DNA of 64,000 nt from the NCBI RefSeq assembly GCF_014898055.3, contig NW_023604861.1, forward strand, positions 101,434,083 through 101,498,082, written 5' to 3'. Within the stretch, counting starts at the first letter, position 1. Every line of letters begins with the position of its first letter. The notes below the pieces were generated by a model, which was not told the DNA's origin, ran no database searches, and worked only from the letters and a program-made list of their open reading frames with translations. Origin of the DNA: Talpa occidentalis. Taxonomy: Eukaryota > Chordata > Mammalia > Eulipotyphla > Talpidae. The position numbers and the translations under genes are program-made. Positions 1 through 11,714 of this stretch are shown one piece after another.

Positions 1-557
1 TCCTGCCAGCCTCCTGGCTCCCCAGGCCACCCTGCCTGCCATGTACCTGGGTGCCTCCCCACAAATGGTGTACAAAGATCATTAAAATCCTGAAAAAGCC
101 ACTGAGGGCTCCAAGACTCTCCTTTACTCATCTTCCTGGATCATAGAAAACCTTCTCCACACCTTGCTGGTGCTACAGGCACCAACACACAAACTGCACT
201 AAATGCTATAAAGGAAAAACATAGGTGAAGTAAAGGAAATAGAGGAACTCAATTGACAGAGGCTCCAGAAACACCCCTCTGTGAATATTCTATTGCAGCT
301 GAGACCTGCTGGATGAGGAACAGTTGAGGAGTTACAGAGGAAGAACACGACCATGGATGAACACGTCCAATGTGGCTACAACCCTGCAAGCCAGGATGCC
401 AGGTGAGGCCGGAACCACAGCTGCAGAAGCAGACACAGACTGCTTGTGGGAGGGTGCCCATGTCCAAGAGCTAGGCCTGCTAGCCTGCTATTGAAGAATG
501 TTAGCAGGTGAGAAACATGGTCAATGTGCTTTTTGCTAAGATTGTTTTGGTTGCCAT
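1..557. other. Unassigned sequence, no gene seen
   Basis: Mixed-composition DNA with no recognisable repeat, splice-bounded exon or long ATG-initiated frame. The open frames here are short and lack codon structure that I would trust. Probably intergenic. Confidence 0.5.
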
Positions 558-1050
558 GTGAGAACACATGATACAAGTGGTGGAAGCAGGGCGAGCAGTT
601 GAGAGGCCATTCACGGTCTGAGGTGAAACATAGACTGGGTGGTAACTATGTCTAGAGGGGGATTCAGGGACATTTTAGGAGAATGGACCCCCAAATCCAT
701 CTCCTGTCTCCCTACACCTAGTGTTCAGCCCACCCCTACTCCCTTCCTATCCAGACACCTCCATGTGCCCCCTTCTCCCATGCTAGTGGCAAATCTGATC
801 TGTTTAACCTGCTAGTCTACAATGCAAACGAGGTATAAAGTTGCTAGCTGTCCTTTCTCAAAACTATTGTCTATTATTTTGACAATTCTTTTTTCATTTT
901 TTTTCCCAAAGGATGTTAAAATACCTTTCATTTTCATGTCCCTGAATCCCCTTCTATCCATAGTTACCACCCAGTCTATGTTTCACCTGGACCATGAATG
1001 GCCTCTCAACTGCTTGTTCTGCTTCCACCTCTTACATCATGTGTTCTCAC
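558..1050. repeat. Imperfect inverted repeat, arms about 115 nt
   Basis: The left arm (558-673) and right arm (936-1050) are reverse complements of each other with roughly a dozen differences by eye, so about 90% identity. They are separated by a 262-nt spacer. The left arm begins GTGAGAACACATGAT and ends GGATTCAGGGACAT; the right arm reads the same on the minus strand. The match stops sharply at both ends. I do not recognise the arm as a known repeat family. It could be a local inverted duplication, two copies of one repeat in opposite orientation, or a remnant of a palindromic element. Confidence 0.85.
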
Positions 1051-1493
1051 GCATGCACATGCACACACACACCCATGCACCAAGTGTCCACAATCAAGCA
1101 CACATGCCTCACACCCACATGCCTTCTGCATTAACACAATCAAGGCAACAGGTGATAGCCACAGAGACTAGAAGCATAAAAAGGCGTATTAACTCATTTA
1201 CCCTACAGAGGAGAGTGTGTGCGTGTGTCTGTCCCCTGAAAGCAAAGTTAGTTTCCCACATTATTCCTTCTCACCTTAGTCTCACTTAAAAAAAAAAAAA
1301 AAATCAAAGTTTTCTGGAACCCAGAGGTGTGGTGACCACAGGGCCCAAGTCCAAATTCCCTAGCTCTGTCTAGGGCTCTCTACAAACGTGCTCATCCCTA
1401 TCTTCCAGCATTCTCCCCCATTGTTCTCCTACCCTCCGCTCCTGGCTTTTCCCCCTGAGTCCTTCCTCCTACAGCCCTCTCTCTCTCTCTCTC
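1051..1493. other. Unassigned sequence with A- and CT-tracts
   Basis: It holds a short CA-rich patch just after the inverted repeat, a pure A-run near 1288-1303 and a (CT)n tract at about 1478-1493 that runs into the next SINE. No exon or known repeat is recognised. Confidence 0.5.
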
Positions 1494-1753
1494 TTTTTTT
1501 TTTAAAGATTTATTTTTATTTATACAAGAGCTGGGGTACAGACCAGAGTCGCGGGAGGGTGAGAGGATTCACCAGAGACAGAGCAGGGAGCAGAACAAGC
1601 AGACGGACCGAAAGCACTGCAGCGGGAGAGACAGGAGAGGTCTGCTGAGCCCTGTGGGATTCTCCCTGGCTGGCCGGGAATTTAACCGGTGTTGTGGAGG
1701 CTGCGGACAGCTTCATAGCGCGTCGCTCAACCTACTGCACCACCGGGGAGGTG
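1494..1753 (-). mobile_element. tRNA-derived SINE, minus strand
   Basis: Read on the minus strand this has the layout shared by nine copies in the window: a tRNA-like head starting near GGCCTCCCTGGTGGC, a pyrimidine-rich body containing a TCTCCTGTCTC-type block and a CTGGTGAATCC block, and an ATAAATAAATCTT tail. Here the tail appears on the plus strand as a T-run followed by AAGATTTAT. The head end at about 1740-1753 is slightly diverged. No convincing target-site duplication is visible because the left flank is a CT repeat. Confidence 0.85.
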
Positions 1754-2689
1754 CACATAGGCCTCTCTTTCCCAGGCTGTCTTGGCCATAACAATCTCAC
1801 TCTCATCCACATCCTCTCATTCAGCGCCTTCCTCTGAAGCACGTGGTCTACTTCCACTGGGCCAATTTCACTCTTCCTGCATTTCTACCTGTTTCTAATC
1901 ACTTGCCCCTGCAGAGGCTGAAGCCACCCAGCGCCCAGCTGAGGACCACCCCTGGCCCCTCAAGGGAATCACACGTAGTGGGTGTTGGCTGCCTCTCCAC
2001 TGGCTCCTCCTGATTTAGGCTGACACTGTCCAGGTTAGTTGTCTCAACTACAGTTAGAGCCAGCAGAGGAAATGAGTTTAAGGCTTGAAAAGCAGCATTC
2101 ACAATCTTCCAGAGGTAAAGTAAACAATAATCACTCCCTTTGTTATCCTGTTGCACAATCCTAGAACAAAGAGGCACTTATAGGAATAACAGGGAACTCA
2201 GTGCACAGCTAATGAAGTGAGAATACAGTTTGCCGAGTCTGCCTGGCATCGAGGCCTCAACACGGCTTAGATGATTCTAGGGCAGTAGAGAAAGTTCTGT
2301 GACATAATTGTAGTTATGCAAGCTATAATAATGATACATTTCCTTAAAAACTCAGGTTTTAGGGTATAAATAGATTGCTTTCAGGGGATTAGAAAAGAGC
2401 TTCCCACATAGGAGTACCTGCTTCCCGCGCAGCGTATTTTGGGAGCTTCAGTTTTCTCAAGTGCCAAAATCATTGTCCTAAGTAAAAAGTTTTTTAAAAA
2501 TTAGTAAAAATAATCAATCCCCATAGAGTCCTTAGCACCAGACACTCGGAAATATAAATTTACTTGGGGAGGCAAGAAGACAAAATAAATAATGTAAAAC
2601 TGGATTTCTGCAAAACTGATGGTGAAGGTAGTAACACAACATCCTTCACACGAGGACTAAGTGCTGAAGTCTGCTTCAGATATAGAGTC
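1754..2689. other. Unassigned sequence
   Basis: No recognisable repeat or gene. AT-rich towards the right end, with short A- and T-tracts near 2490-2510. Confidence 0.45.
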
Positions 2690-2704
2690 AAAATTTTTTT
2701 TCTT

Positions 2705-2970
2705 GGGCCTCCCTGGTGGCACAAGGGGTTAAGCACCGCTCTATGAAGCAATCTGCAGCCTTTGCAGCAGTTGCATCTCTGGCCAGCCAAGGAACTACCC
2801 ACATGGCACAGCAGACCTCTCCTGTCTCACCCACTGCTCCCCTCAGCAGTGTATTTCAGTCAATCTGCTTGTTCTGCTCCCCACTCTGTCTCTGGTGAAT
2901 CCTCTCACCCCCCACATCTCTGGCCTGTGCCCCAGCTCTTGTATGCATAAATAAATAAATCTTTAAAAAA
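2705..2970 (+). mobile_element. tRNA-derived SINE, plus strand, with TSD
   Basis: Full-length plus-strand copy. It begins GGGCCTCCCTGGTGGCA and ends in an ATAAATAAATAAATC tail plus A-run. A polymerase III A-box match (TGGCACAAGGG, 2717-2727) is present; the B box is diverged. The copy is flanked by near-identical direct repeats, AAAATTTTTTTTCTT (2690-2704) and the same with one extra T (2968-2983), as expected from LINE-1-mediated insertion. Because the duplication is rich in A and T, the exact tail boundary is uncertain. Confidence 0.9.
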
Positions 2971-2983
2971 ATTTTTTTTTCTT

Positions 2984-4356
2984 AAAATAATAAACCTTCT
3001 TGAGTGAGGATCAGAGTCTGGACCAGCCAGCTCTCTGCCACCAGCACCCCACTCAGCCTCTCGGGCCTTGGCTGCCCGGCCTGCCTCATCTTGCCGACCC
3101 TGCGCCCAGGGCTTGCGCGCTTATCCCCTCCCCACACAGTTGAATCTAGTATTTCTGTCTTCTCCTGTGCCTCAGTCTGTCTTTGCTCCATTTTGCCCTT
3201 TTATTGTGTGTCTTTCAGCTCAGGGTGAGGGAGACTGCTCTTCTCCCTCTCCTGGGCCCTGCTCTCAGCCTGGCTCAAAGACTGGGGGTGGGGTTGGGTG
3301 GGAGGAGGTGTCGTGGGTGGATATGTTCTTCCCAAGGAGCACAGAGATGAAGGGAATGTTCAGCCCTTGGGGGGTACAAACTGAGCTCGTTAGCCCCCTT
3401 CCTCTTACCTTCCCTCCTTCTTACTTTCTCATCTCCTTCTTTCTTTCCTTCTTTTCATTTTACTATTTTACCCCTCCCCCTTTTTTTGGTAAATATGAAT
3501 GACACAGAAAACTGCCATGGACAAATGTGCAGCTAAATGGATTAGCAGAGGATGAATCCCTATAACCACCTCTCACTGCTCTTCCCAGTCTCCCCTCCCT
3601 GGGAAAGTGCAGCTCTCCAGGAACACCTGCATCTTTTGTTCTGCTCTCCCCTTCAGCCCCACATCCTGGTCCTGGTGATCCACCTCCCAAGGCCACTCTC
3701 TGAGTGTGAGGCCTGGGCTCAGCCACCTGCCTTCCCCTGTTCTCCCCTGGACTCAGCCACCAGAGGCTGGTGGGAGACGCTATGGAGAAGCCAGGGAAGC
3801 CATGGGCACAGTGGAGGACTGTGATTACTGCTGAGCTCCAGCTCCATGGGCCCAGCTCCCTGAGACAAGAACTGCTTCAGCCTTGTCCTCTAGCACCTTC
3901 CTCTTCCTCTCCTCGTGTGGGCTGGGAGTGGCTTCCTACTTCCTTATCCCGTATCTGCCCTCTTATCCCTTCTCACCAGAATAACAAAACTCAGCATCCA
4001 ATCTCTTTTATGAAGAGGGGTATAATCCACTCCCTTTCCCTCCTCCAGGACATCCACCCTCACCTCTTTCTGCAATAGAAACTTCCATACCCCCCATCCC
4101 TGTGGACTCCAGTCCCTGTGGGCTTGCTTCAAACAGAGATGACCACATGTCTGGTTTGACTGAGACAGTTATACTTTGCACATTGTCCCTGTGCAACCCA
4201 TTCACAGAACCCTCATCCTCAAAATTATCCTGGTCAGTTACATTCACTTCATTCTTCACACAACAGCCAAGAAGATCCTTGAAAAACACACTGTAGTGAT
4301 CCCAGTACCCTGCTCTGGAGCCTCCAAAATGTACCTTGAGGATGAAATAATAATAA
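2984..4356. other. Unassigned, pyrimidine-rich sequence
   Basis: GC-moderate, strongly pyrimidine-biased around 3395-3490. Several open frames run through it, but they overlap one another on both strands and have no splice context I could verify. No known repeat recognised. Confidence 0.4.
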
Positions 4357-4373
4357 ACACACACAAACACACA

Positions 4374-4409
<36 letters not shown>
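4357..4409. repeat. Compound microsatellite (AC)n(AG)n
   Basis: A run of AC dinucleotides, interrupted once near its left end, passes directly into a run of AG dinucleotides. It abuts the start of the LINE-1 remnant on its right. Confidence 0.95.
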
Positions 4410-4411
4410 AC

Positions 4412-5088
4412 ATCACAAATATTGGCAACGATGTGGATAAATTGAAATGTTTGTGCACTTTTGACAGGAATATGAAGAGGAGCAGTCAGTCACTATGGAA
4501 AATAGTATGGCAGTCCCTCCCAAAATTAAACAGAGACCTTATGATCTGGCAGTCCCACTTCTGGATATACACCCTCAAAATTCAAAGTAGGGTCTTGAGG
4601 AGATATGTGCAGCTTTATTCACAATAGGCAAGAGATGAAAACTACCCAGTGCTCATTGGGTAGGTAGATAAGCACAATGTGGGGTAGACAGACCATGAAA
4701 TGTTCTCCAGCCTGCAAAAGGGAGGACATTCTGACAAGTGCTACCACATGAGTAAACTTTAAGGACATTGTGACTGAGAGAATAAGCCAGTTGCAAGAGG
4801 ACAAATACTGCATGGTTCCACTTATATAAGAGATCGCGAGTGGTCTGATTCATAGAGATAGAAAGCAGAATGGTGATTCCAGGGGGTGGGAGGAGAGAGA
4901 GAATAGACTGTCAGTGTTCAATGGGTATAAACTTTCAGTTTTGCAGGTGAAAAGTGTTCTGGAGTTGGATGGAGGTGATGGTTGCCCAATGGAATATACT
5001 TAATGTCACGGAAGTATACATCTAAAAATGGTTAGATGAGAAGTGCCATGTTCTACGCTGTATTTTACAATTTCAAACAAACAAAACT
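4412..5088 (+). mobile_element. Old LINE-1 3' fragment, plus strand
   Basis: It carries the degenerate LINE-1 ORF2 3' end and 3' UTR: the GGCAACGATGTGGATAAATTG start, a TTCACAATAGGCAAGAGATG segment (normally 'cacaatagccaagatatgg'), a CTTATATAAGAGA segment and an ATGGTTAGATGAG terminal region. All frames are broken. Many substitutions and small indels suggest an old mammalian-wide subfamily of L1M type. It is dead: no promoter and no intact reading frame. Confidence 0.85.
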
Positions 5089-6099
5089 CCCCAAGGCTTT
5101 TCATCATAACTGGAATAAGATCCATAAACAAAACCAAGGCCTTGGGGTTTAGGGCCTGGCTCCCCATTCCCCACCCCCACCCCACTGCAGGCCATTTCCT
5201 GAGTCTTCTCTTCCTGGGGCCCCTTCCCCTCAGCTTCCCTCTTGTGACTGCTCCTGCACACCAGACGCAGGCTCCTCAGAGAGACTTTCCTATTCCCTCC
5301 CCTCCTTTAGTACCTTCTTTTTTCTAACCGAATTATGTGAAATTAATTACATGTTGGGAGGTTAGAATCCTTAATGGAGGATCCTAAGCAATGGTGGACC
5401 AGAGGCCATCATGGAGTGGGGAAGATGGGATGGATCCCATGGGGTGGGCTGATGGAAAGGAAGAATGAACTGAAAGGGAGGAGGAAGCTACTGGGGGGGC
5501 ATGTGGCCAAGGATGGCCTCTGACTGTGACTACAGCTAATGCTCGGTTTATCAGCCTGACTTCAAGATCTAGTTCTCCATGTAGCCTGTCTAAATACCTA
5601 ACTAAACCTTTCTAAGTCTTAGAGCAAAAACATACTCCCAGATGTGTATTTCCTGGTAGGCTCATTTCTTGGCAAGAGAGGAATCTGGCATGTACCCAGG
5701 CAAGGATGGAGAGTCTGGATCCCAAGCAGCCCTTGGTGGGTCTCTGGGGAGACATGACTTCTCACAGGGCTGAAGATTCACTCAGTCTCACTCTCTCTCA
5801 ATCTGGAGAGCTGCTATGAAAACATTCATCCTCATTGTGAAGGCCAGTCCAGCTCATATCCTCTGAGCTACTTAACGCCTAGGACCATAGGTTTAGATCA
5901 ATTATTAATGTGGTTCCTCAGGGCTGAGTCTCATCAGATCTAATCACTAATTTGAAGCAAAGAAAATGAGAGGGGAAGAGATGGGAAGACTTGTTCAGTT
6001 TGTATTGAACCTCAATGTCTGGTTTAGAGAGAGAAAAAATTTGATTACCAGAAAGCAAAAAGCAGGCTGCAAAAGAACAATAAAAACCAATGTGTTACA
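5089..6099. other. Unassigned sequence
   Basis: No gene or confident repeat recognised. A homopolymer C-stretch and G-rich patches occur, but nothing with exon structure. Confidence 0.45.
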
Positions 6100-6104
6100 C
6101 AGTT

Positions 6105-6240
6105 GTCATGTGCCAGTCACTTTATGTCCATTTGCTCTAAATTGCATGAAAGCCCAGTAACATTGGGGTTGCTGGCTCTGCCTTACAGATGAGGAACTGA
6201 GGAGCAGAGGAATTCATGAACTTGACTGAGTTCTTACTCC
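6105..6240 (-). repeat. Probable MIR fragment, minus strand
   Basis: The CTTACAGATGAGGAACTGAGG segment (6181-6201) and what follows match the antisense of the MIR core, normally 'ttacagatgaggaaactgaggc'. The upstream TGTGCCAGTCACTTTATG patch resembles flanking MIR or L2-type sequence. Old and diverged. Confidence 0.55.
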
Positions 6241-6955
6241 AGCACTTTTCTCCTTTTTATTGGTTCACAACAAAGGCTGCTCTATAAATCATATGCACAA
6301 GCCATTCTGGTACTTGAGATATAAATCAACTAAAATAACTCTTTTGGCTGACTTGTAACTCTTAAAGTGTGACTCATCTGTCACAAAGTCTGATCAGAGC
6401 AACCTAGGCCTCGGGGAATAGGTTTCTTAGTAGAAAAGGGACTTGGCGGCTTGATGAAGTGCTCTTGCCTAGAAACTGGGGAGCCAGTGGAGAAATTCAA
6501 GTGGCAATTACTGTTCTCGGGAGCTTAAAATCTCATCCTAATAATATCTTGGTGTTCTTGAGGCTTCCCTCACTCTGCACACCATGGCCACCCCATCTCA
6601 TGACCTCTTCAGTATGATACCTGGTCTATCAATCACACTCCCCAAGGGCATTGCCCCCCCAACCCCCCAGGCCAGGGGTGGGGCTGCCGGTCTTCAAAGA
6701 CTGTGCAGAGAACTTTGTCCGAGCCTCAGAGTTTCCCTGCCTCTCTTGTGTAGGTTTGCACAATAAAACAAGACAATAGAGTTGATAGCACTACAAAGTA
6801 AAAAGCATCCCACAAATGTAAAATGTTACTTATCACCGTGCTGATGGCAGGAAACTGTGCCTTTGGCTAAATTGCCAGGCTTCCTTGACTAGTGTGGGCT
6901 GAGTACCGTGATTATTTCAGAACGGACTCCCATGTATTGAACTCCTAGATTACCC
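6241..6955. other. Unassigned sequence
   Basis: No recognisable repeat or gene. It includes a C-rich patch around 6651-6668. Confidence 0.45.
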
Positions 6956-6959
6956 TAGG

Positions 6960-7110
6960 ATTACCCAGCACAACTCTAGTACGACTGTTATCCCCAGTTA
7001 ACCGGTGAGGAGACTAAGATACACAGAGAGCTTGTGTAACTTGCCAAAGGTCCCAGAGCAGAGTCTATGTGACTGAAGGTCTGTTAGTCCCATGTTGAGC
7101 CATCAGGCCT
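6960..7110 (-). repeat. MIR fragment, minus strand
   Basis: The segments TTATCCCCAGTTAACCGGTG, then GAGGAGACTAAGATACACAG, then TGTAACTTGCCAAAGGTC follow the antisense MIR consensus order: Pol III-derived SINE core, 'gaggaaactgaggc' block, then 'aacttgcccaaggtc' block. Confidence 0.75.
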
Positions 7111-7158
7111 CAGGCTCTTCACAGAAGCTATTGCCTAAGGATTGTAAGTAGGTGGGCA

Positions 7159-7372
7159 TTTTTTTTTTTTAATGTTGAATGTTTTAAACATTCTTGTTTG
7201 TGTTTTTACAATATAGGATTTCTCCTCTCAGGTGTGTCACCATAGTTTTCCCACCACACAAGTACCCCTAGTTCTCCATCATTATCCATTGTGCTCTCCT
7301 ACCCCCTGTTTTCTACTCTCCCCCTCCCGATCCCCTCCTAAATGTCTCAGATCTATGGTCTTCTTTGAAGGG
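7159..7372 (-). mobile_element. LINE-1 3' UTR fragment, minus strand
   Basis: It begins on the plus strand with a T-run (7159-7170, the poly-A tail) and continues through a C/T-rich 3' UTR containing CACCATAGTTTTCCCACCAC and CTCAGATCTATGGTC. The same 3' UTR layout appears at 42,365 and 52,250, so these are members of one LINE-1 group. Heavily 5'-truncated, with no coding sequence left. Confidence 0.8.
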
Positions 7373-8940
7373 CCAGTCACACAGATGGGATTTTTAACTC
7401 ACTAGACACCTAAGGCAAGAAGAGGCCCTGTGGATGCCATACTTGAAAGGGAATTTCTCTGGCATGATGATTCTCCAAATAGAATGCGGAAGGAAAGTGA
7501 GGATGCCAGATTTAGAAAAGCAAAGCTCATGTCAAGTTGAGCTCCCCCTAAACCTTAGCATTGGGTAAAAAGAGTGACCTACACTGAAAAACATAGATCT
7601 CAAGCATGCTTCCCTGGCATCATCTTGCCAGGTTACTCAGAAGTCATTCTGCTTGTGTCTGCTAGATGTTTGTATTTTCTTACAATTGGGTATGGTTGTT
7701 GAGGCAAATTATTTTACAGCCTTCACAGGTAAGTGACATTTCCCCAGTAATTAAAGGTAAACTGCTATCACCACTGTATTGCAGTTTCTCCTTGTGAACT
7801 GGGCCCTCTCTTCCTTTCTGAATCTATTCAGCTATAGAAAGAATCCTCCTCAACTCCAAAAAAAAAAAAAAACAAGTTGATATTTTGCTGAATTTGAATA
7901 GCAACCAAAAAAGAAGGTCAAGTTTTAAAAGAAGCAATCCAGGAGGGGATTGTAATTAAATCCGCTCTGGGCTGGGTACAGATGATTCATTTCAAGTACA
8001 TAACATTCTGGAAGCATGTGACCGAAGGTATTTTTCTAAATAACCTCAAGTGCTAGTCAAGTTATTCTTTAAATTGCATGCCAGCGACATCTCCAAACTG
8101 GTATTTTGCTTGGCAGGCGCTGAGCCACAGCCACAGCCCGGATTTTCCGGCTAACAGAGCCCAGCCTTGTTTAAACAGCCATTTCTGTTACTTCCACTTC
8201 TATCTAGCCTGGAAGGATGACACAGCTGCAGAAGCCCAGGGAAGGAAGCTCGTGGTGGGATATAGACTGTCTAAGGCACCTTTGCTTCAGCACAGGAACT
8301 TCTCTGTGGTCGAAGGAGATAGCTCAGTATACCTGAGATGGGGATTCCAAAGCCTAGATTTTCTACATGTGATGGCACTCCTGAAATTGCACCTCTTCCA
8401 GGGCTTCCACCAAAACAATTAGGAGATCCTAGGTGATTATCCTCTCAAAAGCCTCCTCTGAGTTCATCTCCTCGCCCTACCAAGCCACTCTCCTCATCCA
8501 GATGGTTCTCAAGTTTGCAGCCAGGCTCATGCACTGTGACTCTGCTCTCCGGATGCAGCAGTTGGTGCTGATATAGAAAGCCCCCAAGCTGAGCCTATGA
8601 GGATTCTTCCAAAGCCAAGCTCTCTATATCTTTAAAGAAGAGAAGGAGAATGTATCAAATATGCAGGGAAGAGTAGGACTAAAGTTAGAGAGAAAGAGCT
8701 CTAGTGTTGTCTAGGTCTTGGTCCCCAATGCCCATGAAGGTCAACTATTCTTATCTTGCAAGGCACCAAACTATCCTTAAAATTGGATTCCTTTTCCTTA
8801 GGCTAGTCCATATGGAGATTCTGTCCTATGCAACCAAAAGATTCCTGATAATGTCCCCTGACTCTCTCACTCACAGCCCCACTATGATACATGAAATCCT
8901 CGAAACTGCCCTTGGCCAACCCTTAAGAAAACTTGGTGTG
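7373..8940. other. Unassigned sequence
   Basis: There is a poly-A run at about 7858-7872. A plus-strand open frame of about 114 codons lies at 8078-8422, but I see no homology or flanking splice sites that would support it. No known repeat family recognised. Confidence 0.4.
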
Positions 8941-9357
8941 TGTAATGACTTGAGCAGATGGGATAAAGGAGCGAGTCCTGGAGCCCTCAGTGGCTTTTGC
9001 TGGCTTTTATTGGGATTTACCAGGCACATGGCAGGCAGGGGTGCTGAGGAGCCGGGAGGCTAGCAGGCCTTCCAGCCCCTAGCAAATCTTCACTCTGCCT
9101 GGGCTTTCCGGCCTTCTCTCATGTTCTCTCTGCTTCTCTCGTGGTTCTCTGCTCGCTCTCTTTGTGGTTCTGCTTCTTCTGGCGTCCCTGTGATGCTCGC
9201 TGTCCTTATAAGCCCAGTCTTAGCTCAGGTGAATCCCATCCACACATGCCCACACCCTAATCCAGGTGCCTGCCATCAAGCATGTATTCAGGACTGCAAG
9301 GATTCACTCCTATTGGCAGGAGAGCAGAAAAGCCTGACACTGTTCATTTACCCTACA
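8941..9357 (-). mobile_element. Probable endogenous retrovirus solo LTR, minus strand
   Basis: Read on the minus strand the block begins TGTAGGGTAAATG (9357 leftward) and ends ATTACA (8941), fitting the TG...CA ends of a retroviral LTR. A TATA-like element (CTTATAAGG) lies near 9209 and an AATAAA polyadenylation signal about 200 bp further on near 9008, the usual U3-R order. Length about 417 bp is typical. No internal retroviral genes are adjacent, so it is best read as a solo LTR. No clean target-site duplication was found, and I cannot assign the family. Confidence 0.55.
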
Positions 9358-9534
9358 GTGTCTTAAAAACAAGTAATCAACTCTAAAATTTAGTGAACAA
9401 GTATTTTTACCCTCAGAAGTTCTTTTTCTGCAAAAAACAAAACAAAACTTAATGGAAGAGATTCCTTCAATTATATCCTGCCTACTGCATTAAAAATATC
9501 TATCAAAGGGACAAGTAACATAAATTTTGGGCAC

Positions 9535-9945
9535 TGTATATGTTTGCTCCCTAGGGCTGTCATAACAAAGAACTGTAGACTAGGTATTCTTAAACAATAG
9601 AAATTTCTCTCATGGTTCTGGAGGTTAGAAATCAAGATGAAGATGTTCATAGGCTTGGTTCCTTCTGAGGGCCATGAGGAAAGGATCTCTTCCAGGTCTC
9701 TTTCCTGGGCTTGTAGATAATTGTCTTTTCCCTGTTCCTCTTTATATCACCCTCCTCCTATGTGTGAATGTTTCTGGGTTCAAATTTCCCCTTTTTATAA
9801 AAACGTCAGCCATATTGGATTAGAACCCAGCCTAATGACCTCACTTTAACTTGATTATCTCCATGAAGACCCTGTCTCCAATTAATGTTACTAGGGGTTA
9901 GGATTCCAACGTATCTTTTGCGGGGAGATACAATTCAGCCCACCA
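9535..9945 (-). mobile_element. MaLR LTR (MLT1-like), minus strand
   Basis: The plus strand begins TGTATATGTTTGCTCCCTAG and passes through CATGGTTCTGGAGGTTAGAA, GCCATATTGGATTAGAACCC, AATGACCTCACTTTAACTTG and a GATACAATTCAGCCCACCA end. These blocks follow the antisense consensus of MLT1-type mammalian LTR retrotransposons in order. Solo LTR without adjacent internal sequence. Confidence 0.85.
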
Positions 9946-11040
9946 GCCCATACAATGGAATGCTACACAGTCAGGACAAAGAAGGAGGGATGTCTGCATT
10001 TGCAGAGAGTAAAAATTTCTACTTACATTATGTGGAAAAGAAGGTCTTTATTTGTATTATCTTGGTTGCCTTGTAATTTATGCACATATATGTACATTAA
10101 CATTTATATATACAGATGAATCTCCTTAATTTCTGGAATGAATCAGAAAGGTTTAAAATAGTTACCTTTTAGAAGAGAGACTGCAAGGGAACAGAACTTC
10201 ACTTTTTTCATTTGTAATTTACTGACTTCTATTTCCACATTGTCTGAAACTCCTACATACATGTATACATATATGTATATGTGTGTGAGTATATACTCAC
10301 TTTTTTATGCTTTCTATATTTTGTTAGCAATGTAAGCTATATATTGTCCTAAAGATAGGTATTGATACATATGTAAGCTCTCCAGGATAGGTTTCCTGTG
10401 CCAAGCACAACTTATATTCTATGTATCTGTCTATACATGTAAGTTCTAAAAGGTTATGTTTGTTCTTCCTCACCTGCAATGGCTCAGCATAGGAGGGGAA
10501 GCAAACCCCAATGTCATACAGTACATGGAGAAGAGTCTGATGACTGCATTTAACTGCTTCATAATTATGACCTGGTGATTCTGTTCTGTTGGACAACTGG
10601 CATGTGCCCCCTGTTGTGGTCCTGTCCTAAGAAGGGAGATGAGACTCCAAGGACATAAAAAGGTATTGAGGGATCAGTTTGCATTTTTTCTTCAGAGAAC
10701 TCTGTGGAGGAAACCCAGATGAAGACAACCTCTATTTTTTTTCAGGGGTTAATATCTCACTTAATAAGATCAGAGATACAGGATGGTTTAATTCAGCAAC
10801 TCAACCAAGTCTTCAAGGATTATGCTCCCTCTGTATCCTGGCCCTGCTTCTCTTGACCTGGCTTTTAGACTATGGCATCATGGTTCCAGTAGGCTCTCAT
10901 GGTTCCAGGCAACACATGTTGTCTCAGCAACATCCATCCAAACAGGGACATTTTTCCTCCTCAGTTACACAGTCATTCAGCAAACACGGCAGCGCACCCA
11001 CCTCCAGTTCTCTCTGAGAGGCCCTGCTAGTCTGGTTCTT
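9946..11040. other. Unassigned, partly AT-rich sequence
   Basis: It includes an alternating TA/CA-rich patch around 10,255-10,305. No exon or recognised repeat. Confidence 0.4.
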
Positions 11041-11700
11041 TTCTTTCCCTAAACTTCCATATTAGTATACAGGGTCTGCTGTGACCTTCAACACAAAACA
11101 TAGGAGACTTTAATGGGAAGGAACTTTAATTAAACTAGGAAACAATACAGGTAAGGCAAAGAGTCTAGTTTCTAAATGAAGCACCCAAAGTTACCCATCC
11201 CCTCGTGGGTAAAAGTCCATCCATATGGGATCGGCCCAGAACAAGGCCCCAAAGTCTACCACAAGTCTAAAACATCTTCCAGTGGGGACCCACAGAAAAG
11301 GGTCACAAACAACTGGACAAGCCCGGAAGGAAAAGAGCAAAATCAACATCAAGATAAAAGCTGCCATTGTCACCTCCCCACGGGTCTCACCCACATCTGT
11401 GTCACCCAGTCCACGACCAAAAGACAAGCGCAGTTTCTTCACGTGTCTCTAGGCTCCATGCGCCTCCTCCAGGTCTCCTTGCTCCATCCTGCTTCCTTCC
11501 TTAGTCTTTTCTGCAGCTTCTCCTCTTCCTGCTCAGCTCCACCCTGCCTTGGGTGGGGCAGGGAACCTGGAACCTCCCCCTTTCCTGGGGACCACCCTGT
11601 TACAATCCTACTTAGTCTTTGGTAATCTGCATTTTTCACAGCAAGCAGCTTTTTGCAGGGAGTTACAGACTTCGACCTCTCTCTGCAAAATATTTTGCAG
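11041..11700 (-). other. Unclassified block, possible LTR-like remnant
   Basis: On the minus strand it reads from a TGTAACAGGGTGGTCCCC-like start near 11,603 to a CCATTAAAGTCTCC segment near 11,106 that could be a variant polyadenylation signal. An 83-codon minus-strand frame lies inside it. I found no TATA box in the expected place and no target-site duplication, so this could equally be unique sequence. Confidence 0.25.
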
Positions 11701-11714
11701 TGATAAAATGCTAG

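Noticed and set aside
4176..4458. Frames containing His-Thr or Val-Cys repeats near 4360-4410 (and similar at 41,370 and 47,850)
   Set aside because: These are translations of AC/AG microsatellites, not proteins.
11191..11442. 83-codon minus-strand frame with a hydrophobic segment (MAAFILMLILLFSF) resembling a signal peptide
   Set aside because: Short, no homology that I recognise, no splice or promoter context, and it lies in an unclassified block that may be a decayed retroelement.
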